The notes beneath the pieces were generated by a model. It saw only the letters and a program-made list of their open reading frames with translations. It had not been told where the DNA came from and did not search any database. Positions 1 through 9,506 of a stretch of DNA of 64,000 nt are shown one piece after another (within the stretch, counting starts at the first letter, position 1; each line of letters opens with the position of its first letter). A program made the position numbers and the translations under genes. Source of the DNA: Companilactobacillus insicii. GTDB taxonomy: Bacteria > Bacillota > Bacilli > Lactobacillales > Lactobacillaceae. Where the stretch lies: the NCBI RefSeq assembly GCF_003946015.1, contig NZ_RHNU01000005.1, positions 31,676 through 95,675 of the forward strand, given 5' to 3'.

Positions 1-63
1 ATTTAATCAAATTAGAATAATATTAATAATTTTATATACAAAAAACTTTTTTTGTAAACAATA

Positions 64-112
64 AAAGCGCCTCATTACTTACAATTAATAACTATAAGTA
101 ACAAGGTGCTTT
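64..112 (-). terminator. Rho-independent terminator after manA
   Basis: A long inverted repeat lies just past the manA stop: outer arms AAAGCGCCT and AGGTGCTTT, then inner arms TTACTTA and TAAGTAA around an AT-rich loop. T-rich sequence follows on both strands, so it may work in both directions. Bases 1-63 are AT-rich and show no gene. Confidence 0.75.
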
Positions 113-141
113 ATTTAATATTCTAACTAAAACATGTTCTA

Positions 142-1110
142 TTATTCTTCCCCAGACTCTGAAGCAATAATATCTAAATCACCTTCGATAGTCCATGAAT
201 CGACTGTGGCTGGCATGATCAAATGATCACCCTTCTTCAAATCATATTCTTTACCATCAACAGTAACTTGACCGTTACCACTTAAAACTGAGATTAATGT
301 GTACTTACCAATATCATGTTTCAATGTAACTGGTTCTTTGATTTCCCAACGGTATACTGAGAAATATGGTGATATTGGTGGTTTCACGAAGGTTGTAAAT
401 TTATTTTTTCCTTCTGTCTTGCTTTGAATATCTAGCTTTGGATCTTTATTTGGAACTGTAATTGTATCTTCAGATTGTTTGATATGTAGTTCACGTTTCT
501 TGCCTGTACTCTTATCAACACGATCATAATCATATAAGCGATAAGTAGTATCTGAACTTTGTTGCGTCTCTAGAACCATAATTCCCTTATTCAAGGCATG
601 AACAGTTCCACTTGGAACATAATAGAATTCACCAGGCTTAACAGGAACTTTTCTTAATAAGTGATCCCAGTCGCCTGATTCAATCATCTTATCAAGTTCT
701 TCTCTAGTCTTTGCGTGATGTCCATAAACCAAATATGAATCTGGTTCTGCATCAATAATGTACCAACATTCAGTCTTACCTAGTTCATGTTCATGCTTCC
801 AAGCATAGTCATTATCAGGATGTACCTGCACAGAGAGACTAGCATTGGCATCCAAAATTTTTGTTAATAATGGAAATACTCTACCCTTAGGGTTACCAAA
901 TAATTCAGCGTGATTGCTCCATAGTTCTGCAACAGATTGACCTGCAAATTCACCATTCTTCACTTCTGAACGACCATGAGGATGTCCGGAGATAGCCCAA
1001 CATTCGCCGATATCACCATCAGGAATATCATAGCCAAATTTTGTTTCTAATCCACGTCCACCCCAGATTTTCTTATGAAAAACAGGTTTCAAAAATAATG
1101 GTTCACTCAT
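142..1110 (-). CDS. manA: Mannose-6-phosphate isomerase, class I
   Basis: Interconverts mannose 6-phosphate and fructose 6-phosphate in the cytoplasm, feeding mannose taken up by the PTS into glycolysis. The 322-residue length fits the short Firmicutes type I enzyme. Cupin zinc ligands are visible as VQVHPDN (residues 94-100) and the KTE motif (112-114), with a further conserved His in PSGTVHAL near residue 170. GGAGGA precedes the ATG. The mannose PTS operon of this genome lies 41 kb away, so the two are not in one transcript. The call is firm. Confidence 0.95.
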   Translation of the reverse strand: MSEPLFLKPVFHKKIWGGRGLETKFGYDIPDGDIGECWAISGHPHGRSEVKNGEFAGQSVAELWSNHAELFGNPKGRVFPLLTKILDANASLSVQVHPDNDYAWKHEHELGKTECWYIIDAEPDSYLVYGHHAKTREELDKMIESGDWDHLLRKVPVKPGEFYYVPSGTVHALNKGIMVLETQQSSDTTYRLYDYDRVDKSTGKKRELHIKQSEDTITVPNKDPKLDIQSKTEGKNKFTTFVKPPISPYFSVYRWEIKEPVTLKHDIGKYTLISVLSGNGQVTVDGKEYDLKKGDHLIMPATVDSWTIEGDLDIIASESGEE

Positions 1111-1140
1111 GCAAATAATCCTCCAATATTTTTATATCGA

Positions 1141-1800
1141 TTATTGATCTTCGTTCTTTTCCTCTTCAAGTGACTTATCGCGATCCAAGAAGAAGATCAA
1201 TGTCTGCAATTCGTTAGCTAAATCAACATAATGTACACGAATTGAGCTAGGAACATTAATAATTACAGGTGTAAAGTTAAGAATCCCTTTAACTCCTGCA
1301 TCTGCTAACAAATCAGCTGTCGTTTGAGCAGCATTAGATGAAACAGTCAAAATGCAGACATCAATCTGTTGCAAATTAAGCTGTTCTTTCAATTCATTAA
1401 CGTGATAAACAGGAACACCACTCTTAACTGTTCCAACAATTGACTCATCAATGTCAAAAGCTGCGGCAATTCTTACATTATTAGTACGAGAAAAGTTATA
1501 ATTTAATAAGGCATTACCCAAATTGCCAACACCGACTAAGGCGACGTTGGTTCTCTTATCTTGATTCAAGAGTTTTTTGAAGAAGGCAACTAGCTCATTA
1601 ACATCATAACCGTATCCTCTCTTACCAAGTGCACCCAGATATGAGAAGTCACGTCTGATAGTTGCACTATCGATTTTTACTCCCTCAGACAATTCACCTG
1701 AAGAGATTTTCTTGGTACCTTCATCCTTTAAAAATTGAAAGTATCGGTAATAAATTGGTAAACGTTTTATAGTTGCGTTTGGTACTGTTGTTTTTGTCAT
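1141..1800 (-). CDS. rex: Redox-sensing transcriptional repressor Rex
   Basis: Rex senses the NADH/NAD+ ratio and represses fermentation and NADH-reoxidation genes when NADH is low. The protein has 219 residues: an N-terminal winged helix (about 1-80, with the [11 protein letters not shown] recognition region) and a Rossmann domain starting at GVGNLG (90-95). It sits 30 bp upstream of manA and may share its transcript. The window's alcohol and aldehyde dehydrogenases and NADH oxidase are plausible targets by family knowledge, but I found no full TTGTGAA-N4-TTCACAA operator before them. Confidence 0.95.
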   Translation of the reverse strand: MTKTTVPNATIKRLPIYYRYFQFLKDEGTKKISSGELSEGVKIDSATIRRDFSYLGALGKRGYGYDVNELVAFFKKLLNQDKRTNVALVGVGNLGNALLNYNFSRTNNVRIAAAFDIDESIVGTVKSGVPVYHVNELKEQLNLQQIDVCILTVSSNAAQTTADLLADAGVKGILNFTPVIINVPSSIRVHYVDLANELQTLIFFLDRDKSLEEEKNEDQ

Positions 1801-1940
1801 ATTATCCCACCGTTATGTGCGTAGTTTCACTAACTATTATAGTAATTAAAAACAGACAAAAACGCAACAGGTTACGGCTAGAAAAGGCAGAAAATTCTAA
1901 TTAATGATAAAATTGTGAATATACAAAGGAGTTTATTAAC

Positions 1941-3857
1941 TTGATTTTATTACAAGCCCAAAGCATAACTAAGAATTTTGGAACAAAAAAACTTTTTTCA
2001 AACGTAAGTTTTGAAGTCCAAGACAACAGCAGAATCGGACTCGTTGGTCGAAATGGTGTGGGTAAATCTACCCTACTCAAAATAATTTCAGATCAAGAGA
2101 GTTACAACAGCGGCAATATTGCCCTAAAAAAAGATACAAATATCGGATACTTAGCTCAGGATTCTGGATTAAATAGCGATAATAAGATATTTGATGAAAT
2201 GGAAAAGGTCTTCGAATATCTCAAAAAACAAGAGAAGCAAATGCATGAACTAGAAGGGAAATTAGCTGATAATACCGTTAGTGATTATGATCAAATCTTA
2301 AAACAATACGACCAATTGCAAAATACCTTTCGTCAAGAAAACGGTTATGGTTATCAATCTGAAATTAGAAGTGTCTTAAAAGGATTCGGCTTCGACGAAG
2401 ATGTTTGGCAAGAAAAAATATCCACATTATCAGGTGGTGAGAGATCACGTCTGGCAATGGCTAAGATGCTTCTCGAACATCATGATATATTATTACTTGA
2501 TGAACCTACTAACCATCTGGATATTGACACCGTTGAATGGCTAGAAGGTTATTTGAAGAACTATCGTGGTGCCCTAGTAATCATCTCCCACGATCAGTAT
2601 TTCTTGGATAAGGTAGTAACAGAAATTGTTGAGATAAATCACCATTCATCAAAACATTATTCTGGTAATTACACTTTTTATTTAAAAGAGAAAAAACGTA
2701 ATCAAGATGTTGAATGGAAACATTACGAAGAACAACAAGCCGAGATCAAAAAGACTGAAGAATACATTCAAAAAAATATTGTTCGTGCTTCAACTACTAA
2801 AATGGCTCAAAGCCGTCGTAAGAAGCTTGAAAAAATGGACGTTATGGATCGACCTGATTCTGATCAAGGATCTGTTCATTTCTCATTTCAAATTGACAAA
2901 GAAAGTGGTAATGACGTTCTTTTAATTAAAGATGCCGCAATTGGCTATGAAAAAGATCAAATTATGTCTAAGCCAATTAACCTTGATGTTAAAAAGGGAG
3001 AACGTGTTGGTATCATCGGTCCTAATGGTATCGGTAAATCTACCCTACTCAAAACTATTCTTGGTCAAATTCCAATTTTAGAAGGTACTTATCAATTTGG
3101 TGCCAATGTTCAAATTGGATATTATGATCAGAACTTGAATAATCTAGATCCACAAAAAGATGTCCTCCACGAAATATGGGATCGTTATCCGTTATTAGAT
3201 GAGCAAGTAATTCGTAATACATTAGGTTCATTCTTATTCAGTGGTGACGATGTATTGAAGCCAGTTGCTGGATTATCTGGTGGCGAAAAGGCTCGTTTAA
3301 CATTGACTAAGTTATCAATGGAACACGACAACTTCCTAGTAATGGACGAACCTACTAACCACTTGGACATCGACAGCAAGGAAGTCCTAGAAGATGCCTT
3401 GAATTCATTTGCTGGTACTGTCTTATTCGTATCACATGACCGTTATTTATTGAATACATTAGCCGATAGAATCGTTGATATTGGATCAAGTGGTAGCAAA
3501 ATTTATCTAGGTGACTATGACTATTACTTAGAAAAAACTACTGAAGATAAAGAAAAATCTGAAGAAATAAGTGAAACACACAACGTCAGTGAGAAAAAAG
3601 TTCAGTATCAACAATCTAAAGAGCAACAAAAGCAAGAGCGGAAATTACGCCGTCAAGTTGAAGATTTAGAAGACAAAATTTCTAAGATCGATAAACGTAA
3701 CGAAGAAATACAAGCTGAAATGACCAAAGAAGAAAACCTTTCTTCATATACAAAACTAGCTGATTTCCAAAAAGAGTTAGATGATAATAAAGCAAAACAA
3801 AGCGACTTAGAAGATCAATGGACCGAATTATCTATGGAACTGGAAGACATGGAATAG
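1941..3857 (+). CDS. ABC-F family ATPase (ribosome-associated, YdiF/Uup type)
   Basis: A soluble tandem-ATPase protein of 638 residues without membrane segments, the mark of ABC-F translation factors that act at the ribosomal E site. Two cassettes are complete: Walker A GRNGVGKST and GPNGIGKST, signatures LSGGERSRL and LSGGEKARL, and LLLDEPTNHLD / LVMDEPTNHLD Walker B regions. The C-terminal ~90 residues are a charged coiled coil, as in YdiF/Uup. Start is TTG with AAAGGAG nine bases upstream. It diverges from rex across a 140-bp gap. Antibiotic-resistance function cannot be read from sequence. Confidence 0.88.
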   Translation: MILLQAQSITKNFGTKKLFSNVSFEVQDNSRIGLVGRNGVGKSTLLKIISDQESYNSGNIALKKDTNIGYLAQDSGLNSDNKIFDEMEKVFEYLKKQEKQMHELEGKLADNTVSDYDQILKQYDQLQNTFRQENGYGYQSEIRSVLKGFGFDEDVWQEKISTLSGGERSRLAMAKMLLEHHDILLLDEPTNHLDIDTVEWLEGYLKNYRGALVIISHDQYFLDKVVTEIVEINHHSSKHYSGNYTFYLKEKKRNQDVEWKHYEEQQAEIKKTEEYIQKNIVRASTTKMAQSRRKKLEKMDVMDRPDSDQGSVHFSFQIDKESGNDVLLIKDAAIGYEKDQIMSKPINLDVKKGERVGIIGPNGIGKSTLLKTILGQIPILEGTYQFGANVQIGYYDQNLNNLDPQKDVLHEIWDRYPLLDEQVIRNTLGSFLFSGDDVLKPVAGLSGGEKARLTLTKLSMEHDNFLVMDEPTNHLDIDSKEVLEDALNSFAGTVLFVSHDRYLLNTLADRIVDIGSSGSKIYLGDYDYYLEKTTEDKEKSEEISETHNVSEKKVQYQQSKEQQKQERKLRRQVEDLEDKISKIDKRNEEIQAEMTKEENLSSYTKLADFQKELDDNKAKQSDLEDQWTELSMELEDME

Positions 3858-3926
3858 TCAAATAATTGTCTTAAGGTTAGAATTTTGCTATTCTGAGGCT
3901 TAATAATAAAGCGAGTCGAGAAAACT

Positions 3927-4784
3927 ATGCAAAACAAAAAACAAGAGAACTTTTTTATTCGATTTTTTAAGGGTGTCATAATTGCACTTGGATTTATTTT
4001 ACCTGGAGTATCTGGTGGAGTTCTTGCCGCAATATTAGGAATTTATGAAAGACTTCTCCACTTTATGGCTCATATCCGTGAAAACTTCAAAGTGGACTTC
4101 ATGTACTTCCTACCTGTTGGAATCGGTGGAGTCGTTGGAATTGGATTGCTTTCTAAGCCATTAGAATTCTTACTTGAGCACTATCAAGTTATCGTTCTTT
4201 GGGGATTTGCTGGTGCAATTATCGGCACTCTACCGTCACTGATACGAGCTTCTACCTCACGTAGTAGACGTGATATGGTGGATGTTATGTGGTTCTTCTT
4301 CATGTTGATTTTTGGAGGATTGTTCTTATTCTTCATGAGTAAAATATTTGGAACGATCCCAGCTAACTTTATTGGATTCACTATTGCCGGTATGTTGATA
4401 GCACTGGGCGTTTTAGTACCCGGACTTAGCCCATCTAATCTGTTACTAATACTTGGACTGTATACACCAATGCTGACAGGATTTAAGAATTTCGATATCG
4501 TTGGCGTATTCTTGCCCATCGCTATTGGTGGGATGGTCGCTATGGTATTGTTCTCAAAGGGAATGGAATACTTAATTGAACATCATCATTCACGTGTTTA
4601 TCATTTTATTCTGGGAATCGTACTAGCAAGTACAATATTGATTTTGATTCCTAATCCATATTCAGCTGAGACCATTTCCTACGCTGGAGTTACTGGAATT
4701 ACAATTGTTTTGAGTATTATTGCATTTGTACTTGGGACCCTTTTGGGACTTTGGATGAGTGGATTAGAAGAAAAATATAAATAA
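3927..4784 (+). CDS. DUF368 membrane protein (PopT-type polyprenyl-phosphate translocase)
   Basis: A polytopic membrane protein of 285 residues with about eight hydrophobic segments. It has the internal pseudo-symmetry of DUF368: LPGVSGGVLA in the first half and VPGLSPSNLL in the second. Some family members (PopT) recycle undecaprenyl phosphate across the membrane for cell-wall synthesis; that role is transferred from the family. It follows the ABC-F gene by 69 bp and ends at a strong terminator. Confidence 0.85.
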   Translation: MQNKKQENFFIRFFKGVIIALGFILPGVSGGVLAAILGIYERLLHFMAHIRENFKVDFMYFLPVGIGGVVGIGLLSKPLEFLLEHYQVIVLWGFAGAIIGTLPSLIRASTSRSRRDMVDVMWFFFMLIFGGLFLFFMSKIFGTIPANFIGFTIAGMLIALGVLVPGLSPSNLLLILGLYTPMLTGFKNFDIVGVFLPIAIGGMVAMVLFSKGMEYLIEHHHSRVYHFILGIVLASTILILIPNPYSAETISYAGVTGITIVLSIIAFVLGTLLGLWMSGLEEKYK

Positions 4785-4796
4785 GTTTTAATAAAC

Positions 4797-4857
4797 AAAA
4801 TACCGTTCTGGTCTTTGCACTTCATTGTGCTTGGACTGGAGCGGTATTTTTGATTTA
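4797..4857. terminator. Bidirectional terminator between DUF368 gene and ABC permease
   Basis: Inverted repeat with arms beginning AAATACCGTTCTGGTC and ending GACTGGAGCGGTATTT, flanked by T-rich sequence on the plus strand and A-rich on the left. It sits between two convergent genes and likely serves both. Confidence 0.8.
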
Positions 4858-4880
4858 TTTTTGAAATTTTAACATTCTAT

Positions 4881-5663
4881 TTACAACTTAACGGAAAACA
4901 TCTTATATCTACGATATGACAAAAGACTAAATAAGATAATCAATCCAATCAACCACACAAATGATTGTAAAGAATTAGATGAAGTGAATGAAAAATTATT
5001 GTTCAATAAATCTCTCGTTATACCTACTAGAGCTGTCATTGGCTGATTTTCAGCAAACCACCTTACTGGTTTGATCATTCCATCCATAGGTATGAACGCA
5101 GAACTTACAAACAACAGCATCAGAATTATATATGAGAATCCGCCAGCTGACTCTACACTATTTGCTTTCAGAGAAAAAGGAATTGCAATCAATGTGATTG
5201 TAAATGCAAATAAGAGCGAGACTGCTACAAACAATGCAAAATTACCCACAGATAAATCTGGGCGATATCCCATTACAAATCCAGCAATTAGTACTACCGA
5301 TTCACTTATAATCATAAAAATTACTGATGCCAGCACATGTGACCCAAGTATTACCCAACGTTTGATTGGTAATGAATGCAGACGTTTTAAAAATCCTTTG
5401 GTCTTATCCAAATTGATACGAACGGCAGTGTAAGCCGACCCCATAGCCATGGCCACCAACAGAAAACCTGGTAGAGCATATTTTAAATATTCTCCAGTCG
5501 AGGCATTAACGCCATCCATCGCAATATTGCCACCTAAAACATATACAAAAAACATTAACATAAACAACGGCATTAGAATTACCGTAATAACCGTATCAAT
5601 ATTAGTTAAGTTTTGCTTCAAAATTCTTTTAGTTAAAACCATTAATTGTTTGATTGATTGCAT
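4881..5663 (-). CDS. ABC-2 type transporter permease
   Basis: Membrane half of an ABC exporter with about six hydrophobic segments and an ABC-2 layout (roughly 260 residues). I start it at the ATG one base after the stop of the ATPase gene (MQSIKQLMVL), preceded by GAGGGT; a start 33 bases further upstream would lie inside the ATPase gene. Substrate unknown; the pairing resembles drug or peptide exporters of the DrrAB type. Confidence 0.82.
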   Translation of the reverse strand: MQSIKQLMVLTKRILKQNLTNIDTVITVILMPLFMLMFFVYVLGGNIAMDGVNASTGEYLKYALPGFLLVAMAMGSAYTAVRINLDKTKGFLKRLHSLPIKRWVILGSHVLASVIFMIISESVVLIAGFVMGYRPDLSVGNFALFVAVSLLFAFTITLIAIPFSLKANSVESAGGFSYIILMLLFVSSAFIPMDGMIKPVRWFAENQPMTALVGITRDLLNNNFSFTSSNSLQSFVWLIGLIILFSLLSYRRYKMFSVKL

Positions 5664-5664
5664 T

Positions 5665-6573
5665 TTAATTACCCTCACTATCAATTTTTGTGACATTAAA
5701 AAATACTTCTTCTAAACTATTCTCCTGTGGAACTACGCTGTGAATAGATACATTCTCATTGACCAATATCTTTATACAAATATCAGTATTTCTTTCATCA
5801 ACAACAAAACTAGTCCCCTTATTGTTTTTAGAAATAATCATTTCTTCAGGAAGATTTACCAAATTTACATTAGGCGAATCAACATTGATTTGAACAAACC
5901 GTCTGGCATTCTTCTTAATTTCATCTGGAGTCCCATACAATACAATTTTTCCATCATTCAAAAATCCCATATGATCTGATAATTTGTCGGCTTCATCAAG
6001 ATATTGCGTAGTCAAAAACACCGTTTTTCCAGAATCACGAATTTCTTTAATAATATTCCATAGTTCAACTCTATTTTTAGGATCAACACCGGTTGTGGGT
6101 TCATCTAAGAAGATAATTTCTGGATTTCCCAGCAATGACATTGCAATATCCAAACGACGTTTCATACCACCTGAATATTTACCGACTTTTTTATTCAAGA
6201 AACTTGTCAGATTCAATCTTTCAGAAATTTGTTTAATTTCAGTCTTAGCATTTTTTAATAATCTAAGTTCAGCAATTATTAACAAATTCTGATATCCAGT
6301 GAACTCGTCATCTAAAGTAACGGTTTGAGAATTTAAACTAATATTCTCACGAATTAAACCAGCATCACTCATTATCGGATGACCCATAATTTGTACCTCT
6401 CCATCATCAGCTAAGCTGATTGTCGTCAAAATATTGATAAGTGTCGACTTACCAGAACCATTTTCACCCAGTAAGGTAAAAATTTCTCCTCGTTTCACTG
6501 CAAGATTCATATCTTTCAATACTGAATGATTCCCAAAACTTTTTCTTACGTGTTTAACAGTAATTGCATCCAT
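5665..6573 (-). CDS. ABC transporter ATP-binding protein (DrrA-like)
   Basis: Cytoplasmic ATPase of 302 residues with Walker A GENGSGKST, signature YSGGMKRRL and Walker B IIFLDEPTTGVDP, typical of ABC-2 exporter ATPases. It is the first gene of a two-gene operon with the permease. A promoter with a near-palindromic operator lies just upstream (6615-6644), so expression is probably repressor-controlled; no regulator gene is adjacent. Confidence 0.88.
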   Translation of the reverse strand: MDAITVKHVRKSFGNHSVLKDMNLAVKRGEIFTLLGENGSGKSTLINILTTISLADDGEVQIMGHPIMSDAGLIRENISLNSQTVTLDDEFTGYQNLLIIAELRLLKNAKTEIKQISERLNLTSFLNKKVGKYSGGMKRRLDIAMSLLGNPEIIFLDEPTTGVDPKNRVELWNIIKEIRDSGKTVFLTTQYLDEADKLSDHMGFLNDGKIVLYGTPDEIKKNARRFVQINVDSPNVNLVNLPEEMIISKNNKGTSFVVDERNTDICIKILVNENVSIHSVVPQENSLEEVFFNVTKIDSEGN

Positions 6574-6614
6574 TTTATTACCCTCTATTAATTTTACTTA
6601 TTTATTTCTAATAC

Positions 6615-6644
6615 ATAATAATACACACTACTGTACTGTGTCAA
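6615..6644 (-). promoter_or_regulatory. Promoter with overlapping palindromic operator for the ABC exporter
   Basis: On the minus strand a perfect -35 TTGACA (6639-6644) is followed after 18 bases by TATTAT (6615-6620). The spacer holds a 19-base near-palindrome at 6623-6641 (16 of 19 positions symmetric), a placement typical of a repressor operator. Confidence 0.6.
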
Positions 6645-6834
6645 TTACTATGTGTGAAATAATAATGTGTAAAAAAAGCATCACAACATACGCTACGATT
6701 TAAGCCTCCAAACTTAAAAAAGCAATATATTGTTGTGATGTTCTTAACAGGACTATCTTAAATCTAGACGAAAAGAGATTGTTACAGATTTAGAAACTTA
6801 GATCATTTCTTTGTCAGAATTCAATTAATTCACG

Positions 6835-6867
6835 AATAAAAAAGAAGCACATCATTCGATGTACTTC
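6835..6867 (-). terminator. Rho-independent terminator after tsaD
   Basis: Minus-strand hairpin GAAGTACATC / GATGTGCTTC (one G-U or mismatch) followed by a T6 run. It lies 77 bp past the tsaD stop and closes the tsaB-rimI-tsaD operon. Confidence 0.8.
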
Positions 6868-6944
6868 CAGTGTAATTTGGATCCATTAACACTATTTGGC
6901 GTAGACCCTAAAAAATCTCAATATATTAGCTCTTTAATTTTTAT

Positions 6945-7970
6945 CTAAAAATCTAAACTCGGATCAGAATTCAAACTCAAATCAGCAAAATCACCTTGAT
7001 CAAATTGAATTTGTGCAATTGCACCAATCATAGCAGCATTGTCACCACAAAGTCTTAATGGCGGGAACACTAATTCCATATCTAAATTACGCTTCTCAAT
7101 TTCTTCTTTTAGTCTCTTACGTAAACCTTGGTTTGCGGCAACCCCACCAGCAACGACCAATTGATTAACCGGATGTTGTTTCAAAGCACGGAATGTCTTA
7201 TTACTTAAGATATCCAACACCGCACCTTGGAAACTAGCGGCCAAATCATCTTTGTTTAAGCTTTCATGAACTTGATCCGCATGATGAACACGGTTGATAA
7301 ATGCACTCTTTAGACCACTGAAACTAAAATCTAGGTTGTCTTCTTGAACCATAGCACGTGGAAAATCAAATACATCATTGCCGACTGCAGCCATTTGATC
7401 AACTTGCTTACCAGCTGGATAATTAATTCCCAAAACACGTCCAATCTTATCGTAAGCCTCACCGACAGCGTCATCGCGAGTATCTCCAAGTGTATGGAAT
7501 TCCCCAGGCGCTGTGACTAATACTAATTCAGTGTGGCCACCTGACACTAGTAATGCCATAAATGGATATTGCAAATCAGTAACAAAGTTAGCCGAATAAA
7601 TATGACCTGCCAAATGATTTACTTTGATTAAAGGCAAATTGTGAGCAAAGGCAACAGTCTTAGCAGCCATGATTCCAATCAGCAATGAACCAACCAATCC
7701 TGGTCCATACGTAACAGCCACGGCATCAATATCATCATAAGTCACATTAGCTTCATCCATTGCAAGTTCAATACAATGGGTGATTTCCTCAACGTGATGA
7801 CGACTTGCAACTTCTGGTACAACTCCACCAAATCTCTGATGACTCTTAATTTGTGTCGCAATTATATTTGATAGTATTTCCTTGCCATTCTTGATTACAG
7901 CTACACTTGTTTCATCACAACTGCTCTCAAACGACAATATCAATGTATCTTTTTTCAAAATTTCTTCCAC
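6945..7970 (-). CDS. tsaD: tRNA N6-adenosine threonylcarbamoyltransferase TsaD
   Basis: Transfers threonylcarbamoyl to A37 of ANN-decoding tRNAs (t6A). The 341-residue length is standard. The metal-binding HxxxH is seen as HLAGH near residue 120, with the ASKH-fold nucleotide loop [13 protein letters not shown] at the N terminus and [10 protein letters not shown] near the C terminus. It directly follows rimI, and tsaB is two genes upstream, the usual Lactobacillales cluster. Confidence 0.96.
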   Translation of the reverse strand: MEEILKKDTLILSFESSCDETSVAVIKNGKEILSNIIATQIKSHQRFGGVVPEVASRHHVEEITHCIELAMDEANVTYDDIDAVAVTYGPGLVGSLLIGIMAAKTVAFAHNLPLIKVNHLAGHIYSANFVTDLQYPFMALLVSGGHTELVLVTAPGEFHTLGDTRDDAVGEAYDKIGRVLGINYPAGKQVDQMAAVGNDVFDFPRAMVQEDNLDFSFSGLKSAFINRVHHADQVHESLNKDDLAASFQGAVLDILSNKTFRALKQHPVNQLVVAGGVAANQGLRKRLKEEIEKRNLDMELVFPPLRLCGDNAAMIGAIAQIQFDQGDFADLSLNSDPSLDF

Positions 7971-8507
7971 CTACAGATCCACCACCATCTCTAATGCATC
8001 ATGGTGATTTCTAAAGTAATACTTCTCATGAATGGTTCTAGTTTTAAACCCAAATGCTCGATAAAGACTAATTGCGGATTCATTTTCAATATCCGCTTCA
8101 AGTGAAAGGGATGAAAATTCATATTTACGACAATATTCGAACACTTGGTTCAAGAACAAGTGACCAATTCCCAGATGTTGCAATCCTGGCATTACCGCTA
8201 TATTTGTAATATGAGCTTCATTTTTATTTTTCAACGATACTCCAATAAACGCCACACAAGCATTATTTTCTACTAGTGACAAATACAAAGCATTTCTATT
8301 TCTTAATTCCATATCAACAATATCGGTCGGCCAAGGGACTGGCTTAGAATAAACCTTCTCTTGGATAACCATAAAATCACCAGTATCACTGGGATCTGAC
8401 TTTCTCAATGTAAATTTTCTACCATCTATATTAACCGATTGCTGCTCAAAGGAATATTTTTCTACATGTCCTGTTGGCCAAATTGTCTCTTTAAACTTCC
8501 TCAACAT
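7971..8507 (-). CDS. rimI: Ribosomal protein S18-alanine N-acetyltransferase RimI
   Basis: GNAT-family acetyltransferase; the conserved acetyl-CoA loop region is around QHLGIGHLFLN. Its position between tsaB and tsaD is the usual one for rimI. The start is uncertain: the reading frame is open to 8552, with in-frame ATGs at 8543, 8522 and 8507. I favour 8507 because lactobacillar RimI proteins begin like MLRKFKETIWP. All candidates are close to or overlap the end of tsaB, so translational coupling is likely. Confidence 0.8.
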   Translation of the reverse strand: MLRKFKETIWPTGHVEKYSFEQQSVNIDGRKFTLRKSDPSDTGDFMVIQEKVYSKPVPWPTDIVDMELRNRNALYLSLVENNACVAFIGVSLKNKNEAHITNIAVMPGLQHLGIGHLFLNQVFEYCRKYEFSSLSLEADIENESAISLYRAFGFKTRTIHEKYYFRNHHDALEMVVDL

Positions 8508-9213
8508 AGGAAATATTGCCATCGTCCTTATGACCTTTTTCATACCAATCATGTTCAGCCTGTGTTAAGCGCAAATAAGTAGGAACAAAACTATCGATGT
8601 CCTTCACAGGCTCAGCAGCCTCAGCTAATTTAGCTAGCTTAGTAGCATCTGGAAGACTATCTTCTTCAGACATAATTTCGGCATCAGGATATTTTTCTCT
8701 TATTAAATCGGTTAATCTTTGAGTGGCATTAATGAATTCAAGCTTATCTTCATCATATTTTTGTAACAATGCTAATAATTTGGTCATAGTAATATGTTGA
8801 TCCTCAACAATATTAACCACTTCCCCTTGCTTATTCAAATAAACTCCAGAATAAGCATTATCATTTCTAGCATCCATTAAAGGAACGCACAGCTTACCAT
8901 CCCCACCATTAGCGGCAAGTAACTGTAAGCTAGATATTCCAACTAAGGGCTTGTTCAAAGTAAATGCCAAAGTCTTAGCAACAGTCACAGCAATTCTAAC
9001 CCCAGTATAAGAACCTGGTCCATCTGCAACAGCGATTCTATCGATATCATCGATTGAAAGATTGGCATCTGCCAAAGAACTTTGGATATCGGGCAAGAGT
9101 GTAACACTATGAGTCTTCTTTTCAGTCGACTCAATATGTGCGAGAACCTTATCATCCTCAACAACCGCAACACTTAGCGGCTTATTTGATGTATCAAAAG
9201 CTAAAATTTTCAT
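8491..9213 (-). CDS. tsaB: tRNA threonylcarbamoyladenosine biosynthesis protein TsaB
   Basis: Partner and scaffold of TsaD in t6A synthesis; an ASKH-fold protein without its own transferase activity. N-terminal ILAFDTSNKPLSVAVVE and DGPGSYTGVRI are family hallmarks. Length 240 residues is typical. GAGGGG precedes the ATG. First gene of the tsaB-rimI-tsaD operon; just upstream are three tandem hairpin repeats. Confidence 0.93.
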   Translation of the reverse strand: MKILAFDTSNKPLSVAVVEDDKVLAHIESTEKKTHSVTLLPDIQSSLADANLSIDDIDRIAVADGPGSYTGVRIAVTVAKTLAFTLNKPLVGISSLQLLAANGGDGKLCVPLMDARNDNAYSGVYLNKQGEVVNIVEDQHITMTKLLALLQKYDEDKLEFINATQRLTDLIREKYPDAEIMSEEDSLPDATKLAKLAEAAEPVKDIDSFVPTYLRLTQAEHDWYEKGHKDDGNISYVEEV

Positions 9214-9264
9214 ATAATCCCCTCAATCTTAATAGGAATATTTTACCACATAATATTAATAATA

Positions 9265-9384
9265 CAGAGAGTGGAGAAAATCGGGAACTTCCGAGTATTA
9301 CCTAGGTTAGTGAGATTGCCACGAAGTGGTGAGGTCACTAATCGTAGTAAACGGAAGAAGTTGATTTTCGTAACTCGTTTCAAT
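9265..9384. repeat. Long hairpin repeat, copy A
   Basis: First of three head-to-tail units that start CAGAGAGTGGAGA and end ACTCGTTTCAAT. It folds on either strand through GAAAATC/GATTTTC, AACTTCCG/CGGAAG and TTAGTGA/TCACTAA. The conserved internal-loop strand on the minus strand reads CCTAGGTAATACTC. Related copies lie at 40.8, 46.4 and 55.8 kb. Confidence 0.8.
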
Positions 9385-9506
9385 CAGAGAGTGGAGAAAG
9401 ACGGGAGATTTTGAGCATTGCCTAAGATAACTGAGGTGCCAACACAGTTGGTGCATTAGTTATCTGTAGCAAGCGCAGAAATCTGTCTTTCGCAACTCGT
9501 TTCAAT
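9385..9506. repeat. Long hairpin repeat, copy B
   Basis: Second tandem unit. Stems have changed on both sides relative to copy A: GAAAGAC/GTCTTTC, AGATTT/AAATCT and GATAACT/AGTTATC. The loop carries a CCAAC/GTTGG extension. The conserved strand on the minus strand reads CTTAGGCAATGCTC. Confidence 0.8.

Larger units (their letters stand above)
6574..6944. other. 371-bp intergenic region between ABC exporter and tsaD
   Basis: Contains the exporter promoter/operator at its left, an inverted repeat with 10-bp arms (CATCACAACA 6679-6688, TGTTGTGATG 6731-6740) and the tsaD terminator at its right. No convincing ORF was seen. Confidence 0.6.

Noticed and set aside
1905..1935. TTGTGAATATACAA-like sequence near rex as a Rex operator
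   Set aside because: Only one half-site is convincing; the second half does not match TTCACAA.
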